A stretch of 16,951 nt of DNA. Origin: Egicoccus sp035462025 (lineage in GTDB: Bacteria; Actinomycetota; Nitriliruptoria; Nitriliruptorales; Nitriliruptoraceae). Position numbers and translations under genes: made by a program. Positions 8,217 through 15,169 of this stretch are shown in pieces; position 1 is the stretch's first letter, and each line of letters begins with the position of its first letter. The stretch spans positions 1 through 16,951 of the forward strand of contig DATHUR010000079.1 in assembly GCA_035462025.1 (NCBI GenBank), read 5' to 3'. The notes below the pieces were generated by a model, which was not told the origin of the DNA, did not search any database, and worked only from the letters and a program-made list of their open reading frames with translations.

Positions 8217-9763
8217 CCACGCTCCTCCCACTGCCCTTCGCGCTGCCGCTCATCGTCGGCGCGGTCGGCCTGCTGGTGCGCCGCCACCGCGGTGTCCAAC
8301 GCGTCCTGACCGCCACGCTGTTCGCGGTCCTGCTCGCGATCTCGATCACCTTCGTCGCCGCGACCAGCGACGGCGAGGTCTTCGCCGTCGTCATCGGTGC
8401 GTGGCCGGTCCAACTCGGCATCCCGTTCGCGGTCGACGGCTTCGCCGCGCTGATGATGCTGACCGTCACCGTCTCGGCGACCCTCGCCCTGGTGTTCGCG
8501 ATCTCGCGCGGCGAGGACCGTCACGCCACGTTCCATCCGATGGTCGCCGTGCTGATCGGCGGCGTGCTCGGCGCGATGAGCACCGCCGACCTGTTCAACC
8601 TGTTCGTCACCTTCGAGGTGATGCTGATCGGCTCGTACGTCCTGCTCACGCTGCGCGGCGGCCGCCGCCAGGTCCGGGCCGGCACGATCTACGTCACCGT
8701 CAGCCTGCTGGCCTCGACCGCCTTCCTGGTCGGCATCGGCCTGGTGTACGGCACGGCCGGCACGGTCGCGTTCGGGCAGCTTCACGGCATCGTCGAACGC
8801 GTCCCCGAGTCGGCGGTCGGCGCCTGGATCGTGCTCGCGGCCATCGCGGTCAAGGCCAGCCTCGTCCCGATGCACACCTACCTGCCGCGCACCTACGTCG
8901 AGGCGTCGCCCGGTGTGACCGCGCTGTTCTCGGGCCTGCTCACCAAGGCCGGCGTCTACGTCCTGTTCCGCCTCTGGTCGATCCTGTTCGCCGGCGGCGA
9001 CACCGGGTCGCACACGATCTGGCTGGCGGTTGCCGGTGCGACCATGCTGATCGGCGTGTTCGGCGCCGTCGGCCGCGGCGACATGCGCGGCATCCTCGCC
9101 TACCACATGGTCAGCCAGGTGGGCTACCTGATCCTGCCGCTCGGGCTGTGGACGGTCGCGGGGCTGACCGCCGGCATCGTCTACCTGATGCAGTACGTGC
9201 TGGTGAAGGGCGCCCTGTTCGTCGCCGTTGGCACGGTCGAGACCCTGACCGGTACGGGCAAGCTCAAGCAACTCGGCGGCATGGTCCGCACGCGCCCGTG
9301 GCTGGCCATGGCCTTCCTGTTCCCGGCCCTGGCGCTGGCCGGCATCCCGCCGACCTCCGGGTTCGTGGGCAAGTACCTGCTGATCCGGGCCGCGTTCGTC
9401 GACGCCCACTGGGTCGCCGGTGGCGTGGCCGTGTTCGTGAGCCTGTTCACGCTGCTGTCCATGGTCAAGATCTGGAACGGCGCGTTCTGGGGCGAGTTGA
9501 CCGAGTGGTCGCGCAACGAGCCCGCGGCCGCCCGGGTGGGACTGCGCCCGGTCCCCGCCGGTGGTGCCGGTGACGAGGAGCCGCCGGTGCGCCGTGCCGC
9601 CAGCAATGGCCGGGTCGCGGGCATGGTCGCCCCCGCCCTGCTGGTGGCGGTCGCCGTCCTGGTGCTCGGCATCGGCGCCCAGCCCCTGATCGAACTGGTC
9701 ACGCCGGCGGCCGAAGGGCTGCTCGACCCGACGGTCTACGTCGAGACGGTGGGTTCGCTGTGA
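8213..9763 (+). CDS. mnhD: Mrp antiporter subunit D (NuoM/N-like)
   Basis: 516 residues; the ATG overlaps the mnhC stop in ATGA. It is the second antiporter-like subunit, a polytopic membrane protein with about 14 hydrophobic segments. Key charged residues are at the expected places: Glu135 in TFEVMLIGSY, Lys214 in AVKASLVPMHTYLP with His221, and Lys245 in LLTKAGVYVLF. Near the C-terminus the loop before the last helix carries a Pro/Gly/Arg-rich stretch (about residues 427-465, GLRPVPAGGAGDEEPP) that looks like a lineage-specific insertion on the cytoplasmic side. Together with the A subunit it forms the ion-translocating core. Confidence 0.95.
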   Translation: MTTLLPLPFALPLIVGAVGLLVRRHRGVQRVLTATLFAVLLAISITFVAATSDGEVFAVVIGAWPVQLGIPFAVDGFAALMMLTVTVSATLALVFAISRGEDRHATFHPMVAVLIGGVLGAMSTADLFNLFVTFEVMLIGSYVLLTLRGGRRQVRAGTIYVTVSLLASTAFLVGIGLVYGTAGTVAFGQLHGIVERVPESAVGAWIVLAAIAVKASLVPMHTYLPRTYVEASPGVTALFSGLLTKAGVYVLFRLWSILFAGGDTGSHTIWLAVAGATMLIGVFGAVGRGDMRGILAYHMVSQVGYLILPLGLWTVAGLTAGIVYLMQYVLVKGALFVAVGTVETLTGTGKLKQLGGMVRTRPWLAMAFLFPALALAGIPPTSGFVGKYLLIRAAFVDAHWVAGGVAVFVSLFTLLSMVKIWNGAFWGELTEWSRNEPAAARVGLRPVPAGGAGDEEPPVRRAASNGRVAGMVAPALLVAVAVLVLGIGAQPLIELVTPAAEGLLDPTVYVETVGSL

Positions 9764-10104
9764 ACAGCTTCTTCCGCTTCGTCCTGCGCATCCCACGGAT
9801 CCTGCAGGCGATCCTCGAGTACCTGTGGGCGCTGGTCCAGTCCAACGTCCAGGTCGCGTGGGAGGTGGCCACGCCGGGCCTGCACATCTCGCCGGCCATC
9901 ATCCGCGTACCGAACAACACGCGCACCGACCTCGAGACCATGCTGCTCGCCAACATGATCACGATGACGCCGGGCACGTTGACCCTCGAGGTCGACCGCC
10001 GCACCCGCGACCTGTACGTCCACACGCTGTACTACACCGATCACGAGTCGTTCCTGGCCGACATCGCCAAGCTCGAACGCACGCTGCTCAAGGCCACCCG
10101 ATGA
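9760..10104 (+). CDS. mnhE: Mrp antiporter subunit E, N-terminally short
   Basis: 114 residues; the GTG start overlaps the mnhD stop in GTGA. The C-terminal MnhE domain is well conserved: VQSNVQVAWEV (26-36), IIRVPNNTRTDLETMLLANM (47-66) and ITMTPGTLTLEVD (67-79), then LYVH. Typical MnhE proteins are about 160 residues and begin with two hydrophobic helices. Here only one hydrophobic/amphipathic stretch (about 4-26) is left before the conserved part. The missing helices are not hidden upstream, because those bases are in the mnhD coding frame and the 4-nt overlap fixes the start. Subunit E is needed for complex assembly in studied systems, so this is either a compact variant or one whose lost helices are dispensable. 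Confidence 0.92.
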   Translation: MNSFFRFVLRIPRILQAILEYLWALVQSNVQVAWEVATPGLHISPAIIRVPNNTRTDLETMLLANMITMTPGTLTLEVDRRTRDLYVHTLYYTDHESFLADIAKLERTLLKATR

Positions 10105-10358
10105 TCCTCGCCGACCTCGCCGTGGCCGTGCTCGTGCTGGCCTTCGTGCTGGCGCTCGTGCGGGCCATCCGCGGCCCCAGCGTCGCCGACCGGGCCATGG
10201 CCGCCGACGTCGGGCTGTTCAGCATCCTCGGCACGATCGCCGTGCTGGCGGTGCGAACCCACTTCACCGGCTTCCTCGACATCATCCTCGTCGCCACCAT
10301 CCTGGCGTTCCTGGCCGCCGTCGCGCTGGCCGCACTGGTCGGGAGGTTCGACACATGA
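10101..10358 (+). CDS. mnhF: Mrp antiporter subunit F
   Basis: 85 residues; ATG at 10101 overlaps the mnhE stop in ATGA. An in-frame ATG exists further upstream (9825), but it would read through mnhE in another frame and is not credible. Three hydrophobic helices lie at about residues 4-22, 35-53 and 57-80. The family motif GPSVADRAMAADV (25-37) is present, as is FLDIILVATILAFLAAVALA (58-77) with Asp60. Subunit F is a small membrane protein of the Mrp complex. Confidence 0.92.
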   Translation: MILADLAVAVLVLAFVLALVRAIRGPSVADRAMAADVGLFSILGTIAVLAVRTHFTGFLDIILVATILAFLAAVALAALVGRFDT

Positions 10359-10717
10359 TCCTCGACATCATCGGTGGCGTCCTGATCGGCCTGGGCGTCG
10401 CGCTCGTGCTGCTGGCCGGGCTCGGCCTGCTGCGCTTCCCCGACGTGTTCACCCGATCGAGCGCGTCCACGAAGGCCGCCGGCCTCGGCCTCGCCCTGAT
10501 CTTCGCCGGGACCGCGTTCGTGGTCGGTACCACCGAGGCGGCGGTGAAGATGAGCCTGGCGATCGTGTTGCAGTTCCTGACCGTCCCCGTTGCCGGACAC
10601 GTCATCGCACGCGCCGCCTACCGGGCGGGCACCCCGCTGTGGGAGGGCACCGTCGTCGACGAACTCGACCCCCGAGCCCAGCAACTCGACTCGGGCGGAC
10701 ACGGACCGACGAGCTGA
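10355..10717 (+). CDS. mnhG: Mrp antiporter subunit G
   Basis: 120 residues; ATG overlaps the mnhF stop in ATGA. It has three hydrophobic segments and the MnhG signature LLRFPDVFTRSSASTKAAGL (25-44). The usual family form is RLPDVYTRLHAATKA, so the normally conserved histidine is replaced by serine here. A hydrophilic C-terminal tail (about 96-120) follows. Last gene of the six-gene operon; it stops only 7 nt before the stop codon of the convergent DUF4157 gene, with no hairpin between. Confidence 0.93.
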   Translation: MILDIIGGVLIGLGVALVLLAGLGLLRFPDVFTRSSASTKAAGLGLALIFAGTAFVVGTTEAAVKMSLAIVLQFLTVPVAGHVIARAAYRAGTPLWEGTVVDELDPRAQQLDSGGHGPTS

Positions 10718-10724
10718 TCCGGCC

Positions 10725-12890
10725 TCACAGCTTGCGGTGGGCCCCCTCGACGTAGGTGTCGACCCACTCCTTGCCGAGCTCGGGGAACTTGTCCTCGCCG
10801 CGCTTGTCGACGTACTTGGTGATGTCGTCGATGACGCGCTGGGTCAGCTCGAGCACGTCGCTGGTGTCGATCTCCTGGGCCACGAGCAGCTCGCGGATCC
10901 TGTCGCAGATCAGTCGGCCGTCGACGGGGTAGATCTTGGCGGCATCGAGCAGCGCTCGGGCGTCGTAGAGCACGGCGAACACCGCGTCGCCGAGCTCGCG
11001 CCCGACCATCGACTGCTCCTTGGCGTGGCGGCCTCCGGTCGTGTAGCGCTCGGACTCGAGCTGGCGGTCGAGGGTCTCCTTGCCCCACTCGGCGGTCAGC
11101 TCGCCCTGCTCCTCGAGGTTTCGCACCACGTCGCGCACGACGTTGAAGCGCGACACGGTCGCCTCGATCTCGGCCTCGGAGAGCAGACCCGCCAGCGTGT
11201 CGCGGATGTCCTTGTCGCTGACCTGCAGCAGGCGGCGGCCGAACTCCTCGTCGACGAGTTCGGGCAGCGCGAGGTAGTTGTGGGCGCCGACCTCGTTGTC
11301 GGGCGTGGCCATGTTCGCCCCGAACGACATGTCGTTGTCGATGCCGGTCACGCCGAGGACCTTGCCGGTCTCGGGGTCGCGCTGGACGAAGTAGTTGCCG
11401 GCGTGCCGGTCGAGCTGACCGGCGATGGCGTCGAGGATCTGCAGCTTGTTCATGCAGCGCTGCAGGACCGGGTCCTCCATCGCGACGGTGTCCGGGCCGG
11501 CGTTGTCAGAATCGCGCACGACCTGGTTGTTCTTGATGAAGCTGCTCATCTCGTCACCCTGGGCCTTCTCGGTGACGAAACCGAACTTGGTGGTCGACTC
11601 GCTGAGGTTGGACTCGCCCGGCTTGCGCTTGGCCTCCTTGCGGCTGCGGCTGGTGTGGACCGCGAACTCGGTGCGGGCGATGACCCCGCCTTCGAGCAGC
11701 TTGTCGAGCCGGTACATCGCGATCGAGCGGCCGGCGAAGTTCGCGTCGTACTGGCCGATCCCGGCTTTCTTGTCGTGGCCGGCGGTCATCTTGGCGAAGC
11801 CGCGGTCCTCCTTGAAGTAGCCCTCGAGGATGGGGCCTTCCGAGGAGGCGTAGGCGACCTGGTCGAGGCGGTTCATGCCGCCGCCGACCGCGTCGTCCTT
11901 GCCCCAGTCGAGCTGGGTGTCGTCGAGGCCTCCCGAGCCGAACTGGCCCCGCTCGATGTCGGTCTTCTCCACGCGCACACGGGTCAGGAACAGCGTCACG
12001 GCCTGCCGACGCTGCGCCTTCGTTCGCACGTCGTCCTCGTGGTCGTCCCAGTTCGCGTCGGAGTTGGCCTTGATGGCGTCGGCGCCCTCCTGGTCGTTGG
12101 CGGCCTGCCACTGCAGGGCGACCTTCTCGAGCGAGAGCAGGGCCTTCAGCAACTTGGCGCGCAGCTTCGCCTCGGCCTTGTCGTAGCCCTTCGCGGTCGG
12201 GTTGGCCAGCAGGGCCGCGTACTGGTCCTCGTACTTCTCGTAGCTGGCCAGTTGCGCGAGCAGTTCGTTCCAGCGCGAGCCCTTGATCGACTTCAACAGG
12301 CTCTTCTTCGCCTTGCCGCCGAGGTCCTCGAGCGCCCGCTTCGTTCCCTTGAGCTTGGCGTGGACGAGTTCGTGGCCCGCGTCGTCGTGCGCGGCCGGGT
12401 GTTGGACGGCGTGCGTCACCTCATGGGCCAGCAGTTCGAACCCGGCCGGACTCGACGGGTCGTACTCGCCCGGACCGAAGTGGATGTCCGTGCCGGAGGT
12501 GAAGGCGTGTGCGCCCATGGCTGCGGCTTTGCCGGCCGAGTCGCCGCCGGTGTGGAGCCGGACCCCGCTCACGTCACGGCCGGTCAACGACGCGAGCTTG
12601 GCGGCGTCACCCGTCGCGAGCGGCGCACCGCCGAGACGGCCGCGGGGATCCCGCTCCCCCGCCATCCCCTTCGCCTTCGCGGCGACGTCGTCGGCCTGCC
12701 GTTCGAAGGTCGGGTGCTCCCACGGCACCGGGCCCGTGTCCTGCGCGTCCTCCGTGGCGCGCAGCCGTTGGACCATGTCCGTGACGGCCCGGTTGCCGGC
12801 CGTCGCCTGCAGCGATGGTGGTCGCGGTTGCGACGCCACCTGGTCCGGTGACCGACGCGTCACGCGTTGCTTGCTGCGCTGTTCAGCCAC
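10725..12890 (-). CDS. DUF4157 (eCIS-type) protein with C-terminal PI3/4-kinase-like domain; putative injected effector
   Basis: 721 residues, GTG start with GAGGAG about 11 nt upstream. A basic N-terminus (about 1-45) is followed by HPTFERQADDVAAKA (59-73), the usual lead-in to a DUF4157 domain. The domain runs to about 165 and ends in AHEVTHAVQH, whose HExxH (His156, Glu157, His160) is the zinc-metallopeptidase-like signature of proteins tied to extracellular contractile injection systems. A helical, Lys-rich linker (about 175-345) follows. The C-terminal half has LEGYFKED (355-362), a GxFK-type block with candidate catalytic Lys360. Next comes GRSIAMYRLDKLL (387-399), then LDAIAGQLDRHAGN (486-499) and GIDNDMSFG (516-524). 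DRHxxN plus a later IDND is the arrangement of PI3/4-kinase-like catalytic and metal-binding loops. I infer an effector that phosphorylates or otherwise modifies a target protein or lipid. No injection-system gene is in view, so delivery is unproven. Not obviously foreign by base composition. Confidence 0.82.
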   Translation of the reverse strand: MAEQRSKQRVTRRSPDQVASQPRPPSLQATAGNRAVTDMVQRLRATEDAQDTGPVPWEHPTFERQADDVAAKAKGMAGERDPRGRLGGAPLATGDAAKLASLTGRDVSGVRLHTGGDSAGKAAAMGAHAFTSGTDIHFGPGEYDPSSPAGFELLAHEVTHAVQHPAAHDDAGHELVHAKLKGTKRALEDLGGKAKKSLLKSIKGSRWNELLAQLASYEKYEDQYAALLANPTAKGYDKAEAKLRAKLLKALLSLEKVALQWQAANDQEGADAIKANSDANWDDHEDDVRTKAQRRQAVTLFLTRVRVEKTDIERGQFGSGGLDDTQLDWGKDDAVGGGMNRLDQVAYASSEGPILEGYFKEDRGFAKMTAGHDKKAGIGQYDANFAGRSIAMYRLDKLLEGGVIARTEFAVHTSRSRKEAKRKPGESNLSESTTKFGFVTEKAQGDEMSSFIKNNQVVRDSDNAGPDTVAMEDPVLQRCMNKLQILDAIAGQLDRHAGNYFVQRDPETGKVLGVTGIDNDMSFGANMATPDNEVGAHNYLALPELVDEEFGRRLLQVSDKDIRDTLAGLLSEAEIEATVSRFNVVRDVVRNLEEQGELTAEWGKETLDRQLESERYTTGGRHAKEQSMVGRELGDAVFAVLYDARALLDAAKIYPVDGRLICDRIRELLVAQEIDTSDVLELTQRVIDDITKYVDKRGEDKFPELGKEWVDTYVEGAHRKL

Positions 12891-13006
12891 GGCTCTACCG
12901 TCTCCTCATGAGCGCCCCCGGTCCGGGCACAGACGCTCGCAGCCGGGTCCGTGCGCCGCCCCGCGTTTCGCTGACGATTACCTGAAGATCTGGTTGCGCC
13001 GGCGGG

Positions 13007-15169
13007 TCAGTCCGCGATCTCGACCACGACGAGGATCGCGTCAGCGTCGACCTGTTGACCGGCGAGTACGGCGACCGTGGTCACGGTGCCGTCGACATCG
13101 GCGGTCACGCGGTGTTCCATCTTCATCGCCTCGATCGTGACCAGCAGGTCGCCGCGAGCCACCGTGTCGCCGGCCGCGACCGCAACCGTCGTGACCGTGC
13201 CCGGCATCGGCGCGGTCGTCGTGCCGGGCGCGTCCGCGACGGCGCGGTGGGGAAAGCGCGGCAGCGACCGCAGCGCGACCCACCTCCCGCCCACGCGCAC
13301 CTGCAGGACCTGCTCGTGCCGGGCCGGATCCTGGTCGGGGGCGGTCGGCCGGCGGATCTCGATCCGCTGACGGACGCCGTCGATCACCTCGATGTCGACG
13401 TGCGTCGGACCGTGCCCGTGGACGAGCACCTCGAGACCGTCGTCGGCGATCCCGCCGCCGGTCGGCAGGTGGCCGGGCGGCAGATCGGGTCCGACGACCA
13501 CCGACCACCAGCCGAGGCCACGCGAGGAGCGCTCCACCCGGACGGCACGGTCGCCGTCGTCGTCGCTGCGGTGGCCGAGCCGCACCGGCAGGGCCAGCCC
13601 GAGGCCATTGGTGAATCCCTGCGGGATCCCGGCCGGGACCGCACCCACCCGCGTGCCGAGCGTGGCATGCAGGGCGGCTGCCATCATGGCGGCCCGCGTC
13701 GTCGCGTCGTCGGGGTCGAACGTGCGGCTGGCCGGGGTCGCGAACCGCTCGTCGAGGTAGGCGGTGGTCGTGTCGCCGGCCAGGAACGCCTCGTCGCGCA
13801 GGACCGCGACCAGCAGGTCTTTGTTGGTCGCGCCCGAGGTCAGCGTCGCCTCCAGGGCAGCGGCGAGCCGTGCCGCCGCCTCCGGGCGGGTCGCGGCCGT
13901 GCCGATCGCCTTGGCCAGCATCGGGTCGTAGTCGGGCGAGACGTGGTCACCCGCGCGGGCTCCGTTGTCCCATCGGATGCCGTCGCCGCCGGCCGGCTCG
14001 AACAGGTGCAGCGTCCCCGGCGACGGCCGGTAGTGAGCGGCCGGGTTCTCGGCGTAGAGGCGCCCTTCGATGGCGTGGCCGACCTGCACGAGGTCGTCCT
14101 GCGCGAACGGCAGCGGTGCCCCGGCGGCCACCAGGATCTGCAGTCGCACGAGGTCGATCGCCGTGCCGACCCCGGTGCCGCGGACCCGGACCGTCTGCTC
14201 CGTGACGGGGTGTTCGACCTGCAGACGGGTGTTCACCTCGAGGAAGGCGAACGCCTCGCGGGGGTCGACGTCCTCCCCCGCCCGGCGGCGCGCCAGGATC
14301 CTCTCGTCGGCGACGAACTCGATCGTGCCGGCGTTGACGTAGCCGATCGCCCTCGCGGCGGCGACGGCAGCCCCGGTCAGCGCGGCGCGGACCTCGGCAT
14401 CGATCGCGACCGACGGCGCCTCCTCGATAACCTTCTGGTGGCGGCGCTGGATCGAGCACTCGCGCTCGAACAGGTGCACGACGTTGCCGTGACCGTCCCC
14501 GAGCACCTGGACCTCGAGGTGGCGTGGCCGGGTCACGAACCGTTCGAGGAAGATGCGGTCGTCGCCGAACGCGGACGCGGCCTCGCGCCGTGCTGCCGCG
14601 ACCGCATCCGCGAGGTCGGCCGGGTCGTGGACGACCCGCATGCCCTTGCCGCCACCGCCGGCGGCTGCCTTGACCATGACCGGGAACCCGACCTCGGCGG
14701 CCCGTGCGGCCACCTCGTCTGCGCCGACGTCGGCCGGCAGGTCGGCGCCGGGGACGAGAGGAACGCCGGCAGCGGCCATGCGTCGCTTGGCCTCGATCTT
14801 GTCGCCCATCGCGGCGATCACGTCCGGCGACGGGCCGATCCAGGTGATGCCGGCGTCGAGGACGGTGCGGGCGAAGTCGGCGTTCTCGGACAGGAACCCG
14901 TAGCCGGGGTGGATGGCGTCGGCGCCGGTGCGTGCCGCCGCGTCGAGGATCAGGTCGCTGCGCAGGTAGCTGTCGGCGGGCCGCGTGCCGCCGATGCGCA
15001 CCGCCTCGTCGCAGACCTCGACGTGCAGGGCGAGCGTGTCGGCGTCCGAGTGGACCGCGACCGTGGCGATGCCCATGGCGCGGCACGTCCGTGCGACGCG
15101 CACGGCGATCTCGCCGCGGTTGGCGATCAGCACCTTGCGGGGCAGGCGGATGTCCTCCACGGCGGTCAC
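13007..15169 (-). CDS. Acyl-CoA carboxylase alpha subunit (biotin carboxylase + biotin carrier)
   Basis: 720 residues. GTG start at 15169 overlaps the stop of the beta-subunit gene (GTGA). The same frame stays open further upstream, but that part runs through the beta-subunit gene and is not protein-like. Domains: biotin carboxylase N-terminal part from KVLIANRGEIAVRVART (12-28), ATP-grasp with the Gly-rich loop AAAGGGGKGMR (168-178), ERECSIQRRHQKVIEEAP (235-252), and FLEVNTRLQVEHPVTEQ (309-325). A linker of about 130 residues follows. The C-terminal biotinyl domain has EAMKMEH (680-686) with biotin on Lys683. It carboxylates biotin with ATP and bicarbonate for transfer by the beta subunit. 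Arrangement and length match methylcrotonyl-CoA carboxylase alpha and mycobacterial AccA1-type proteins. An unusual charged insert, about residues 290-305 (ILARRRAGEDVDPREA), interrupts the normally short loop before FLEVN. Substrate is set by the beta subunit. Confidence 0.95.
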   Translation of the reverse strand: MTAVEDIRLPRKVLIANRGEIAVRVARTCRAMGIATVAVHSDADTLALHVEVCDEAVRIGGTRPADSYLRSDLILDAAARTGADAIHPGYGFLSENADFARTVLDAGITWIGPSPDVIAAMGDKIEAKRRMAAAGVPLVPGADLPADVGADEVAARAAEVGFPVMVKAAAGGGGKGMRVVHDPADLADAVAAARREAASAFGDDRIFLERFVTRPRHLEVQVLGDGHGNVVHLFERECSIQRRHQKVIEEAPSVAIDAEVRAALTGAAVAAARAIGYVNAGTIEFVADERILARRRAGEDVDPREAFAFLEVNTRLQVEHPVTEQTVRVRGTGVGTAIDLVRLQILVAAGAPLPFAQDDLVQVGHAIEGRLYAENPAAHYRPSPGTLHLFEPAGGDGIRWDNGARAGDHVSPDYDPMLAKAIGTAATRPEAAARLAAALEATLTSGATNKDLLVAVLRDEAFLAGDTTTAYLDERFATPASRTFDPDDATTRAAMMAAALHATLGTRVGAVPAGIPQGFTNGLGLALPVRLGHRSDDDGDRAVRVERSSRGLGWWSVVVGPDLPPGHLPTGGGIADDGLEVLVHGHGPTHVDIEVIDGVRQRIEIRRPTAPDQDPARHEQVLQVRVGGRWVALRSLPRFPHRAVADAPGTTTAPMPGTVTTVAVAAGDTVARGDLLVTIEAMKMEHRVTADVDGTVTTVAVLAGQQVDADAILVVVEIAD

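Noticed and set aside
8144..9796. 550-codon open frame on the - strand
   Set aside because: Antisense to mnhD and repetitive in Gln/Asp/Arg/Gly; the + strand product is a textbook MnhD.
9825..10100. Upstream ATG extending mnhF by 92 residues
   Set aside because: It overlaps mnhE in another frame; 10101 gives the normal 85-residue MnhF and a 4-nt overlap.
10590..12851. 753-codon open frame on the + strand
   Set aside because: Antisense to the DUF4157 gene. It is Val/Leu/Gly/Asp/Arg-rich with no motif, as expected from mirror codons in GC-rich DNA, while the - strand product has clear domains.
12891..13006. Possible terminator or promoter between the carboxylase operon and the DUF4157 gene
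   Set aside because: Only short overlapping GC palindromes (CCCGGTCCGGG type) are visible; no stem or promoter stands out beyond chance.
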